18,422 nucleotides of DNA from NCBI GenBank assembly GCA_964592965.1, contig CAZQJX010000042.1, positions 1 through 18,422 of the forward strand, in the 5' to 3' direction. Below are positions 8,015 through 16,169 of this stretch, one piece after another. The translations under genes and the position numbers were made by a program. The notes below the pieces were generated by a model that saw only the letters and a program-made list of their open reading frames with translations, had not been told where the DNA came from and searched no databases. Positions within the stretch are counted from its first letter, which is position 1, and every line of letters begins with the position of its first letter. Origin of the DNA: CAZKMM01 sp964592965. Lineage in GTDB: Bacteria; RBG-13-61-14; DRUE01.

Positions 8015-9618
8015 TGCCTGAGAAAATAGGTGGAAAACTCGGCGAGCTTCTGGTAGAGGCTGGCCTGATTGATGAGCTTCAGCTAAAATCTGCGCTCGGG
8101 CATCAGAAAAAGTGGGGTGGAAGGCTGGGCAAAGTGCTTGTGGATATGGGCTTTATTGAAGAAGGCGAGCTTCTTAAATTTTTGAGCGAAAAATTTAAAA
8201 TCAAAGCGGTTGACCTTACCAAAAGCAAGATACCAAATCAAGCTTTTGAAGCTCTTCCAGAAAAAATTGCCCGAAAATACGGGGTGGTGCCAGTTTTTAT
8301 CAAAGAGGGTCCTGGCACAAAAAAGACCCTTATTCTGGCAATGAGCGACCCAACTAATTTAAAAATAATTGATGAAATCCAGTTCCTTACTGGTTATAGA
8401 ATAGAGCCTGTTCTTGCAACTGACTCTGCTATTACCAAAGTTCTGGAACATTACGGCAACTATGACCCTTCAATGCTTGAGCCTGCTTTTCGCAAAGATA
8501 TTGCCCGACCTGTTGACCTGAAAAAAGAGCATAAAAAAGAAGAAACAAAGGCAAAAGAGGAAGAGGAGCTGGAGACACTTTCTGATGAAAATATTATGCT
8601 TGAACCTGAGGATTCTGAAGAAATCCTAAACCTTGAAGAGATAAATGAGGAAGGGATTGATATTATTCCTGACCAAGATTTAGAGGTGGTAAAAGATGAG
8701 GTGGTAATGGTTAAGGCTCCAGAGCCTAAGCCTAGAGTTGGAAGTAGCACTGAGCGTATTCCTTCCCGAGCGCCCATTCAGGACCAGCTGGGCAAAATTC
8801 CCGAAGTGGAATCTGTCTCTTCATCGCCTCCGCCACCACAGGCAGAAACCCAGCCCGAAGAGCCTGATTTAAAAGAAGCACTTAAAGTTCCTGAAATAAA
8901 AATCTTTGGCGAAGAAGAAAAGCCAACGCCACAAGAAGTGCAAGAAGAAACCGCCGAGCCAGAGCCTCATCCAGAACCTATTGAAATACCAGAGGAAGAA
9001 GGTGAGGAAAAATTTGAAGTAGCTCCTGCTTATGAGTTCGTTGAATGGCAACCTAAGACAAAAGAGGAGACACAAGAGCCTGTATCTGAACTAGCAGAGG
9101 AACAAACTGATTTATCTAAGGAGCCACAGGAGAGCGAATTTATATCTTTTTCTGGCACAGACCAAGAGCAAACCCAAATCGCAACCCCTGATGAAGATTT
9201 ATGGAAAGAAACCGAACCCATAAGCAGTATGGAAGAGCTTAAGCTGGGTGAAGAAGAGCGCCTTCCTTTTGAAAAACCGCCCAGCGAAGAACCAGCTCCG
9301 CCTCAATCCTTTCTGGGAAAAATAGAAGATTTAACACAGGAACCTGTCCAAGAAGAAGGTGAGCCTTATGTTCAAAGCCCGATATCTGAGCAGGCAGATG
9401 AGATTTTTGAGGAGCCAGAAGAACTATCCACAGGCGAGATGAGTCTGGAATTTGCCTTAGAAAAAATAGAAAAATTAGAGGATGAAATTCGCAAAAAAGA
9501 ATTTCAGATTAATGAGCTCATCAACCTGATGATGAAAAAAGAGCTTGGAGAAATTACAACTGAGATTTTTATGAGAGAGCTAGAACATCTAAAGAGCCAG
9601 CTGAAAAAGAAAAAATAG
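8014..9618 (+). CDS. MshEN (GspE N-terminal) domain protein with acidic linker and C-terminal coiled coil
   Basis: The protein has 534 residues. Two tandem 24-residue motifs, KLGELLVEAG...GHQ (8-31) and RLGKVLVDMG... (37-60), and the following segment to about residue 150 form an MshEN domain. In MshE-type ATPases this motif pair binds cyclic di-GMP. No secretion ATPase follows. Instead residues about 160-470 are a Glu/Pro-rich, low-complexity, probably disordered acidic linker. Residues about 473-534 are a predicted coiled coil ending in a lysine run. The end of motif 2 has Lys where Gln is usual. The start ATG 8014 shares a base with the rng stop. Role is inferred: a c-di-GMP-responsive adaptor, possibly for the upstream ribonuclease or for a surface machine encoded elsewhere. 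Ligand binding is untested. Confidence 0.78.
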   Translation: MPEKIGGKLGELLVEAGLIDELQLKSALGHQKKWGGRLGKVLVDMGFIEEGELLKFLSEKFKIKAVDLTKSKIPNQAFEALPEKIARKYGVVPVFIKEGPGTKKTLILAMSDPTNLKIIDEIQFLTGYRIEPVLATDSAITKVLEHYGNYDPSMLEPAFRKDIARPVDLKKEHKKEETKAKEEEELETLSDENIMLEPEDSEEILNLEEINEEGIDIIPDQDLEVVKDEVVMVKAPEPKPRVGSSTERIPSRAPIQDQLGKIPEVESVSSSPPPPQAETQPEEPDLKEALKVPEIKIFGEEEKPTPQEVQEETAEPEPHPEPIEIPEEEGEEKFEVAPAYEFVEWQPKTKEETQEPVSELAEEQTDLSKEPQESEFISFSGTDQEQTQIATPDEDLWKETEPISSMEELKLGEEERLPFEKPPSEEPAPPQSFLGKIEDLTQEPVQEEGEPYVQSPISEQADEIFEEPEELSTGEMSLEFALEKIEKLEDEIRKKEFQINELINLMMKKELGEITTEIFMRELEHLKSQLKKKK

Positions 9619-9677
9619 CTCCCTTCCTGCCTTAAATAATATAACCTATTGAAAAAGTATAAATTTTTTTATTTATC

Positions 9678-9706
9678 TTGACAGGAGATTTTCCGATGAT
9701 TAAGTT
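9678..9706 (+). promoter_or_regulatory. Candidate dnaK promoter
   Basis: A perfect TTGACA (9678-9683) is followed after 17 nt by the weak -10 TAAGTT (9701-9706, 3 of 6). No CIRCE operator (TTAGCACTC-N9-GAGTGCTAA) and no clear sigma-32 box are visible in the 124-nt gap. A positively acting regulator or an alternative sigma factor could compensate for the weak -10, which is inference. Confidence 0.4.
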
Positions 9707-9742
9707 TTAGACAGAGAAATTTTTTGTATAAGGAGGTGCGTG

Positions 9743-11671
9743 ATGGGTAAGATTATCGGCATAGATTTAGGCACCACCAACTCAGTGGTAGCGGTGATGG
9801 AAGGCGGGGAGCCAAAGGTCATTGTCAATGAGGAGGGTAGCAGGCTCACGCCGAGCGTGGTGGCTTTTACTAAAGAGGGGGACCGTTTGGTAGGTCAGAT
9901 TGCCAAGCGCCAGGCAATCACCAATCCGGAGAATACTATTTTTTCTATTAAGCGCTTTATGGGAAGGAGATATCCTGAGGTTCAGGAAGAAATCAAGATG
10001 GTTCCATATAAAGTGGTTGAGGGTCCTAATGGTGATGCTTGGGTGGAGGTTCAGGGAAAGAGGTATTCTCCGCCTGAAATCAGCGCTATGATTTTGCAGA
10101 AGCTCAAGCGTTCTGCAGAGGCATATCTTGGCGAAGAGGTAAAAGAGGCGGTGATAACAGTTCCTGCTTATTTTAATGATTCACAGCGCCAAGCGACCAA
10201 AGATGCTGGAAGAATTGCTGGTCTGGAGGTAAAGAGAATTATTAATGAGCCAACCGCTGCTGCCCTTGCTTATGGGCTAGATAAGCAAAAAAACCAGATT
10301 ATTGCGGTCTATGACTTTGGCGGTGGAACTTTTGATATTTCTATCCTTGAAGTGGGAGACAATGTCATTGAGGTCAAGGCAACCGCTGGTGATACTCATC
10401 TCGGCGGTGATGACCTTGACCAGAGAATTATTGACTGGATGATTGAGGAATTCAAAAAAGAGACCGGTATTGATGTCAGCAATGACCGAATGGTTCTCCA
10501 GAGGCTCAAAGATGCAGCAGAAAAAGCAAAATGCGAGCTGAGCTCGGTGATGGAAACCGAAATTAACCTACCCTTCCTCACTGCTGATGCCTCTGGACCC
10601 AAGCATTTCAACATCAAGCTTACTCGTGCCAAATTTGAGCAAATGGTTGAAGATTTAATTGAGCGCACCCGTGGTCCTGTTATGCAGGCTTTGGAAGATG
10701 CTAAGCTCAAGCCCGAGCAGGTGGATGCGGTTATTCTGGTTGGCGGTTCCACCCGTATTCCCAAAGTGCAACAGCTGGTTAAAGATATTTTTGGCAAAGA
10801 GCCATATAAAGGAGTTAATCCTGATGAGGTGGTTGCTCTTGGCGCTGCTATTCAGGCGGGTGTGCTTGCGGGTGAGGTTAAAGATATACTGCTCCTTGAT
10901 GTTACTCCGCTCAGCTTGGGCGTGGAGACTCTGGGCGGTGTTATGACTGTGCTCATTCCCAGGAATACCACCATTCCTACTCGCAAGAGCGAGATTTTCA
11001 CTACTGCTGAAGATAATCAGACTTCAGTTGAAATCCATGTTTTGCAGGGAGAACGACCGCTGGCAAAAGATAACCGCACGCTGGGTAGATTCCATCTGGT
11101 TGGCATTCCGCCTGCACCAAGAGGAGTGCCTCAAATAGAAGTCACCTTTGACATAGATGCTAATGGAATTTTGAATGTATCTGCCAAGGATTTGGCTACA
11201 GGTAAAGAGCAGGCAATTACTGTCACCGCCAGCTCCGGGTTGAGTGAGGAAGAAATCCAGCGAATGATTAAGGAAGCAGAAAGGTATGCGGAAGAAGACC
11301 GCAAGAAAAAAGAGCTCATTGAAACCAGAAACCGCTTGGACAGCCTTATCTATAACATAGAAAAGACCTTCAATGAACATAAAGGCAAGCTTAGCCCAGA
11401 TGATATTAGAGAAATTGAGCAAGCCATTAGCGAGGGCAAAAAAGCTTTAGACAGCCAAAGCAAGGAGCAGATGGAATCCGCTATTAACCGCATAACACAG
11501 GCATCTCATCGTATGGCAGAGATACTCTATCGCCAGCAGGCACAGGCAGGTGCTGGTGGAGCAGGAGCGCAGGCAGGTGCAGGCGGTGCAAAGGCAGGAC
11601 AAACGGAGGAGAAAAAACCTGAAGGAGAAGTAATTGACGCTGAGTATGAAGACACAAGCGGAAGCAGTTAA
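9743..11671 (+). CDS. dnaK: Molecular chaperone DnaK (Hsp70)
   Basis: The protein has 642 residues (E. coli 638). ATG 9743 is preferred over the in-frame GTG at 9740 because AGGAGG (9731-9736) is 6 nt from the ATG. The ATPase domain (about 1-380) opens MGKIIGIDLGTTNS and contains VYDFGGGTFDIS and VGGSTRIPKVQ. The linker DILLLDVTPLSLGVET leads into the peptide-binding domain and the helical lid. The tail is a Gly/Ala/Gln-rich linker ending in EVIDAEYED, typical of bacterial DnaK. It folds and disaggregates cytosolic proteins using ATP with GrpE and DnaJ, neither of which is encoded nearby. It is monocistronic as judged by a strong terminator right after it. Confidence 0.98.
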   Translation: MGKIIGIDLGTTNSVVAVMEGGEPKVIVNEEGSRLTPSVVAFTKEGDRLVGQIAKRQAITNPENTIFSIKRFMGRRYPEVQEEIKMVPYKVVEGPNGDAWVEVQGKRYSPPEISAMILQKLKRSAEAYLGEEVKEAVITVPAYFNDSQRQATKDAGRIAGLEVKRIINEPTAAALAYGLDKQKNQIIAVYDFGGGTFDISILEVGDNVIEVKATAGDTHLGGDDLDQRIIDWMIEEFKKETGIDVSNDRMVLQRLKDAAEKAKCELSSVMETEINLPFLTADASGPKHFNIKLTRAKFEQMVEDLIERTRGPVMQALEDAKLKPEQVDAVILVGGSTRIPKVQQLVKDIFGKEPYKGVNPDEVVALGAAIQAGVLAGEVKDILLLDVTPLSLGVETLGGVMTVLIPRNTTIPTRKSEIFTTAEDNQTSVEIHVLQGERPLAKDNRTLGRFHLVGIPPAPRGVPQIEVTFDIDANGILNVSAKDLATGKEQAITVTASSGLSEEEIQRMIKEAERYAEEDRKKKELIETRNRLDSLIYNIEKTFNEHKGKLSPDDIREIEQAISEGKKALDSQSKEQMESAINRITQASHRMAEILYRQQAQAGAGGAGAQAGAGGAKAGQTEEKKPEGEVIDAEYEDTSGSS

Positions 11672-11684
11672 TGGTTGTTGAGTT

Positions 11685-11724
11685 AAAGGGGTGGGTTTTT
11701 TAAAGCCCGCCCCTTTTATTTTTT
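11685..11724 (+). terminator. Rho-independent terminator after dnaK
   Basis: The arms AAAGGGGTGGG and CCCGCCCCTTT pair with one G-T wobble over a loop of about 10 nt and end in TTTTATTTTTT. The right arm plus U-tract CCCCTTTTATTTTTT (11710-11724) is identical over 15 nt to that of the terminator near 16200. Confidence 0.88.
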
Positions 11725-11773
11725 CTTGTTTTTGGAAAAAATATGCTAAAACCAATCTTTGAGGAGGAAGAGT

Positions 11774-12223
11774 TTGGTCAAGCGCTGGGACCCTTTTCGT
11801 GAAATAGCTCACCTAAGTGAGATAATGAGCAGGATTCTGGAAGAAGAGTTTTCTGAACGTTCTCAGGCGCTTACATCATTTCAGGCAGATTGGATTCCTG
11901 CTGTTGACCTCATTGAGCTAGAAGACCGATATCTTCTTTACGCAGACCTTGCAGGTATAGATACTTCAACCATTCGTGTGGAAGTTATGGATAAAAGACT
12001 TATTTTGAGTGGAGAAAGACCCATTAAAAAAGTAGCCAGCAGTTACAAATATCATCGCTTGGAGCGTCCTTATGGCAAATTCTACCGAGCCTTTCCCCTT
12101 CCCAAGGAAGTGGATGCTAAAAAAGTTTTCGCCCGTCTGCAAAATGGAGTGCTTGAGGTTGTGCTTCCTAAGGCAGAGAAAGAGCTTCCAAGAAAAATCC
12201 CTATTGAATGTCAAACTGATTAA
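11774..12223 (+). CDS. Small heat-shock protein, Hsp20/alpha-crystallin family
   Basis: The protein has 149 residues. The start is TTG 11774 (MVKRWDPFREI), because AGGAGG (11762-11767) is 6 nt upstream. An in-frame TTG at 11759 would put that ribosome site inside the gene. Residues about 35-140 form the alpha-crystallin domain: WIPAVDLIELEDRYLLYADL, a GxxRP-like strand and LQNGVLEVVLPKAE. The C-terminal IPI in RKIPIE is the I-x-I motif that docks subunits into oligomers. It acts as an ATP-independent holdase in the cytosol, passing clients to DnaK. It lies about 100 nt after dnaK but beyond a strong terminator, so it probably has its own promoter, which I could not locate convincingly. No clear terminator follows it. 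Confidence 0.93.
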   Translation: MVKRWDPFREIAHLSEIMSRILEEEFSERSQALTSFQADWIPAVDLIELEDRYLLYADLAGIDTSTIRVEVMDKRLILSGERPIKKVASSYKYHRLERPYGKFYRAFPLPKEVDAKKVFARLQNGVLEVVLPKAEKELPRKIPIECQTD

Positions 12224-12274
12224 ACTTCAAACTTTTCCCCCCACTTTTACCTCTAAAACAATAAAAACAGGCTC

Positions 12275-12303
12275 TTGATTTATCTTTCACCACTCGTTAT
12301 AAT
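12275..12303 (+). promoter_or_regulatory. Near-consensus promoter for the lipB operon
   Basis: TTGATT (12275-12280, 4 of 6), a 17-nt spacer and a perfect TATAAT (12298-12303). The predicted transcription start near 12310 leaves only about 5 nt before ATG 12315, so the message would be practically leaderless. Confidence 0.7.
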
Positions 12304-12314
12304 GCTCAAAGAAA

Positions 12315-13049
12315 ATGTTAAAGGCAAAGTGGTATTTTCTCGGACAGATTAAATATGCTCGTGCTTACGAGCTTCAGCTTTGGTTAAGCAAACAACTTAA
12401 AAGCGATGAAGAATACTGCGGATACCTGCTTTTTCTTGAGCATCCGCCAACCATAACCTTTGGTTATTCACTTAAAGGAGATGAAGGCAAAAGCGAGCTC
12501 CGTGCAGATGAAAAGGAGCTAGCAGAAAAAGGAGTAGAGATTTTTTATACTGACCGAGGCGGAAAAGCCACTTATCATGGACCTGGTCAGCTTATTTGTT
12601 ATCCTATTTTTAAGCTCAATCAACTAAGGCTTTCTTCCAAAAGATATGTTCATCGCTTAGAAGATGTGGTAATTAGCTGGCTACGAGAGCAAGGCTTAAA
12701 TGCAGAGCGAGACCCTGCCTATCCCGGGGTATGGGTTGAAAATAGAAAAATAGCATCTGTGGGAGTGAGAATTGAAGATAGAATTTCCCGTCATGGCTTT
12801 GCCCTTAATTTAAATCCTGACCTTAGTGCTTTTGAGCTGATTGTCCCTTGCGGAATTCAGCACAGAAAAATGACCAGCTTTTTTAAAGAAACCGGTAAAA
12901 AAATTGGCTATATAGAAGCGATAAAAGGCTTGCTTGAGCATTTCCGAAGAATTTTTCAACTGGAACTGATTAAAGGTGATGTAAGCGAGCTTGAAAATCA
13001 AGGAGGAGCAGATGACAATCAAAGAATGGCTCACTCCAGGGCTGTTTGA
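12315..13049 (+). CDS. lipB: Octanoyl-[acyl-carrier-protein]:protein N-octanoyltransferase LipB
   Basis: The protein has 244 residues. It moves octanoyl groups from acyl carrier protein to lipoyl domains such as those of 2-oxoacid dehydrogenases and GcvH, in the cytosol, before LipA inserts sulfur. The family motif DRGGKATYHGPGQLICYPI is present. The catalytic Lys145 (in NRKIASVGV) and Cys179 (in VPCGI) are 34 residues apart, as are Lys135 and Cys169 in E. coli LipB. No strong Shine-Dalgarno sequence precedes ATG 12315, which fits the very short predicted leader. The last 13 codons overlap the next gene by 38 nt and read through that gene's ribosome site, so the LipB tail (QGGADDNQRMAHSRAV) is probably not functional. 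lipA is not in the window. Confidence 0.95.
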   Translation: MLKAKWYFLGQIKYARAYELQLWLSKQLKSDEEYCGYLLFLEHPPTITFGYSLKGDEGKSELRADEKELAEKGVEIFYTDRGGKATYHGPGQLICYPIFKLNQLRLSSKRYVHRLEDVVISWLREQGLNAERDPAYPGVWVENRKIASVGVRIEDRISRHGFALNLNPDLSAFELIVPCGIQHRKMTSFFKETGKKIGYIEAIKGLLEHFRRIFQLELIKGDVSELENQGGADDNQRMAHSRAV

Positions 13050-13443
13050 AATTAATGTTTTTTTGGTAGCACTGCTTATCAACTGGACATTATTCAGCAT
13101 TGCCAGTAATTTTCTGGAAGATTTCAAAATCCCTCCACGCATCCAGAATATAAACTATATGGCGGTTGTGGTAATGAGCGTGGCTTACGGGATTTTAATT
13201 CTTTTGGGACTGGCAGGGGTTATTCCCAACCACCCTACCCTTTATCCCAATCGCTATGACTTTTTGCTTATGGGTAATAAACAGGCGCTTGCCTGTATTA
13301 TCTTCGGACTAGTAGCAGGCGGTGGAGCTGGCTGGGTTTTAGGAGAACGCACCAACCTCCGCTGGACAATGGCAATTCTTGCACTTTTATGTGAGGGTCT
13401 TATTGCACTTGGAGCCTTGCTCTGGATACTGGCACAGGAGTGA
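13012..13443 (+). CDS. Small four-helix membrane protein of unknown function
   Basis: The protein has 143 residues from ATG 13012, chosen because AGGAGG (13001-13006) is 5 nt upstream. Four hydrophobic segments are visible: about residues 10-32, 45-68, 83-105 and 112-139. The last two carry a Gly-rich GLVAGGGAGWVLGE link. I do not recognise a family. It overlaps the lipB 3' end by 38 nt, and the chemoreceptor start follows its stop by 5 nt, so all three genes appear co-transcribed. Proximity suggests either a partner of the chemoreceptor's membrane part or an unrelated passenger. There is no direct evidence for either. Confidence 0.72.
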   Translation: MTIKEWLTPGLFEINVFLVALLINWTLFSIASNFLEDFKIPPRIQNINYMAVVVMSVAYGILILLGLAGVIPNHPTLYPNRYDFLLMGNKQALACIIFGLVAGGGAGWVLGERTNLRWTMAILALLCEGLIALGALLWILAQE

Positions 13444-13448
13444 AGAAA

Positions 13449-16151
13449 ATGAACCCATCTGCAAAATCTTCAACTTATTTCAGCTTGAGGGCTTTTATTA
13501 GAAGAATTGCTTGGGCAATTCTTCGCACCAATCTTTTTGGAATGCCATTGATTCTGGTTTTTGTTTTGATTCTTATGAGTATTCCATTCACCCAGATTGT
13601 CTTTGTATTTAAAAACTCGCCTGCATTATTTTCATTAGGATTCGGTTTAATAATTTTCATTGCAATTGTTTTTGTAATCGGACATTTCTTTTGGGTTCTT
13701 CGTTATCTCCGTCCGGTAATTGATTACTTTCGTGCTGAGAGAAAAGGAAGAGAAAATTTAAAATCTTATGCGGAGAAGGCTCTTTTAAACTGCCTGAACG
13801 CCCCCTATTTCGTGATGATTCTGTCTATTATCTTTTATTTTATTGGTATTATGCTTCTTATAGGGGTATTAAATATCCTTTTCAAATTTGTGATGGGGCA
13901 GGCATTTTCCCTGATTCTTGTTCCGTTCAGTGTGGGGGTTTTAATTTCTTTTTTCCAGTATTTTTCTGCAAGAAGGGTTCTGATTGATGTTATTGAAATT
14001 ATTGTTAATCGCTTTCCAGAATTTGTTGAAGATGAAAATTTCAACTACCTGCGAATTCGGTTTCGTGATAAGATGCTCGTTGCTGTTGTTATTCTCTGCG
14101 TGAGCTTGGTTGTAATTACCGGCATTATTAGCTATTCCTATGCGCAAAGAAGCAGTCAATTTAATATAGGAAAGCTTTACCTCAAAAAAATTTCTATGCT
14201 CGGTGAGCCTCTGGTTCCAACTACGGAAACAGAGTTTGGTAGATACGCCAAAAACCTCTGCATTGATAGCTCTGATTATATCTTTCTTACCGATAGTGAT
14301 GGTAAGGTTCATTATGGTGTTTATCCATCAGAGTTAAAAAGCCTCTGGTATATGGTTTTAGAGAAAAGAAAAGAACTTAACCTATTCCAAAGACCAAGCA
14401 TAACCCGACTTGGCGATGAAGAGATTTACAATGTCATAGCAAAGCACAAAAGATACACACTGGTTCATTGCCCGCTGAGCGGTGGGTATCATCTTTTTAT
14501 TATTTCTCCCGAGAAGGAGCGGGAGTCTTATCTTAAGGCTGTCTGGGGATTTGTAGTATTTGCTGCGCTTTTTGCTGTTCTTTTAGCATTTATCTATACA
14601 AGGCTTGCGACAATGGATATAGACCTACCTCTGCGAAGAATAACCGAATCCATTAAAGAGGTTGCACAGGGCAATCTTGAGGAGCAGGTTCCTGTTATTT
14701 CTCAGGATGAAATTGGCATTTTAGCAATCAATTTAAGTAAGATGATAAAAAATCTGCGCTCTATGATTAGCAAAATAGATGAAGCTGGAGCTTCTATAGC
14801 TCAAACTAGTGAAAAGCTTGGTCAACATTCAGAGGAGATTGAAGAAGGAGCAAACCTTCAGGCAAGCTCGGTTGAGGAGACAACCGTGACTATTGAAGAA
14901 ATGAACCAGTCTATCCGCCAGATTGCTGAAAGCATAGAAACCCTTGCTAAAAGTGCAGAGGAAAGCAGTGCCAGCATCCTGCAGATGAGCACCACTATTG
15001 AAGAGATTGCTGAGAATGTAGAGACCCTTTCAGAGGCAGTTGAAGAGACCACAAGCTCTCTTCAAGAAATGAATGCCTCTCTCCAACAGGTGGCAAGTAA
15101 TGTTCAACAGTTAAGCGCAAAGAGCGCAGAGGCAATGCGCTCCCTGCAGGAGATGGAAAATGCTATTTGGTCTGTGGGCGACAGTTCCAATCAAACCGCC
15201 AGCTTGAGCGAACAGGTGGCAGAAGATGCAGAGCAGGGAGCAAAGGCGGTTGAGTTGGTTATAAGAGGGATTGAGCGAATTAGAACCTCAGCAGAAGAAG
15301 CAGCGCAAGTTATTGATAGTTTAAGCGAGCGTGCTCAGGAAATTGGTAATATCTTGAATGTGATTGATGACATTACTGAAGAGACCAATCTTTTGGCTTT
15401 AAACGCAGCTATTATTGCTGCTCAAGCGGGTGAGCACGGTAAAGGATTTGCAGTGGTAGCTGATGAAATCCGTGACCTGGCAGAGCGAACCAATGCCAGC
15501 ACTCGTGAAATTGCAGAGTTAATTAAAGCAGTGCAGGATGGTGCGCAGAATGCGGTTGCAACAGTATTCAAGAGCTCCAAAGATGTTGAGGAAGGTGTTA
15601 AGCTGGGACAGGAAGCAGGAGCAGCTTTGGGTCAGATTTTGGAGCGAGCCCGTGCCAGTATGGAGCGCACACGGGAAATAGCTCAGGCAGTAGCTGAACA
15701 AAAAGACCATATCAAAGGGGTGATGAGCTTTTTTGAAAATATAAATTCAATGATTGCTCAGCTTGCACAAGCCATTCAGGAGCAAAGCCGGGGCAGTGAT
15801 TTAATTTTTAAAGCCAGCCAAAGAATGGAGCAGGTTGCCCAACAGGTAAAAAGAGCTACCCGGGAACAGACGCTTGGAAGCAAACAAATAACTCAGGCTA
15901 TTGAAAACATCGCTCAGATAGTCAGCTACATAAACACCGCCCAAAATGAACAGCTTAAAAACGCTCAGGTGGTCTTAGAAGCGGTAAGGCATATTCAAAA
16001 GGTAGCTGAGGAAAATCGTGAGCGAGTAAAAGAGTTGAGAAGTGTGGTTGAAGGATTGAATTTTTTGGCAAGAGACCTAAAAGAAATGGTTGACCAGTTC
16101 AAAATTCATCTAGAAGAAACCACCAAAGTAGAAGAAGTGTTTAAAATTTAA
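13449..16151 (+). CDS. Methyl-accepting chemotaxis protein with six predicted membrane segments
   Basis: The protein has 900 residues from ATG 13449, with AGGAG (13436-13440) 8 nt upstream. An in-frame GTG at 13440 is less likely because it overlaps that site. Predicted membrane segments lie near 30-54, 60-87, 121-145, 150-172, 209-231 and 364-386. Residues about 232-363 form an extracytoplasmic sensor with a Cache/PAS-like IFLTDSDGKVHYG. A HAMP domain follows (about 384-440), then a long coiled-coil signalling domain. The hairpin tip reads EETNLLALNAAIIAAQAGEH (644-663) and GKGFAVVADEIRDLAERT follows. EE pairs on both arms are candidate methylation sites. It should signal through CheA and CheW, none of which is encoded here. 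The C-terminus EEVFKI lacks an NWETF-type CheR tether. Four extra N-terminal helices set it apart from standard two-helix receptors. Confidence 0.92.
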   Translation: MNPSAKSSTYFSLRAFIRRIAWAILRTNLFGMPLILVFVLILMSIPFTQIVFVFKNSPALFSLGFGLIIFIAIVFVIGHFFWVLRYLRPVIDYFRAERKGRENLKSYAEKALLNCLNAPYFVMILSIIFYFIGIMLLIGVLNILFKFVMGQAFSLILVPFSVGVLISFFQYFSARRVLIDVIEIIVNRFPEFVEDENFNYLRIRFRDKMLVAVVILCVSLVVITGIISYSYAQRSSQFNIGKLYLKKISMLGEPLVPTTETEFGRYAKNLCIDSSDYIFLTDSDGKVHYGVYPSELKSLWYMVLEKRKELNLFQRPSITRLGDEEIYNVIAKHKRYTLVHCPLSGGYHLFIISPEKERESYLKAVWGFVVFAALFAVLLAFIYTRLATMDIDLPLRRITESIKEVAQGNLEEQVPVISQDEIGILAINLSKMIKNLRSMISKIDEAGASIAQTSEKLGQHSEEIEEGANLQASSVEETTVTIEEMNQSIRQIAESIETLAKSAEESSASILQMSTTIEEIAENVETLSEAVEETTSSLQEMNASLQQVASNVQQLSAKSAEAMRSLQEMENAIWSVGDSSNQTASLSEQVAEDAEQGAKAVELVIRGIERIRTSAEEAAQVIDSLSERAQEIGNILNVIDDITEETNLLALNAAIIAAQAGEHGKGFAVVADEIRDLAERTNASTREIAELIKAVQDGAQNAVATVFKSSKDVEEGVKLGQEAGAALGQILERARASMERTREIAQAVAEQKDHIKGVMSFFENINSMIAQLAQAIQEQSRGSDLIFKASQRMEQVAQQVKRATREQTLGSKQITQAIENIAQIVSYINTAQNEQLKNAQVVLEAVRHIQKVAEENRERVKELRSVVEGLNFLARDLKEMVDQFKIHLEETTKVEEVFKI

Positions 16152-16169
16152 CAACTGTTTTCAGAGATA

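Noticed and set aside
9649..9672. AT-rich A-run/T-run pairing as a terminator after the MshEN gene
   Set aside because: The stem would be only A-T pairs with no GC core, too weak to call.
9619..9742. CIRCE or sigma-32 heat-shock element upstream of dnaK
   Set aside because: Neither the TTAGCACTC inverted repeat nor a CCCCAT-type -10 is present in the gap.
10396..10797. 133-codon open frame antisense to dnaK
   Set aside because: It is antisense to a highly conserved gene, Ser/Arg-rich and without a ribosome site; long antisense frames are common opposite dnaK.
11024..11812. Two antisense frames over the dnaK 3' end and terminator
   Set aside because: One reads through the terminator hairpin and both have Cys/Phe/Ser-rich composition typical of non-coding translation.
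13941..14312. 123-codon open frame antisense to the chemoreceptor
   Set aside because: It is opposite a clear coding region, Asn/Ile-rich and without start signals.
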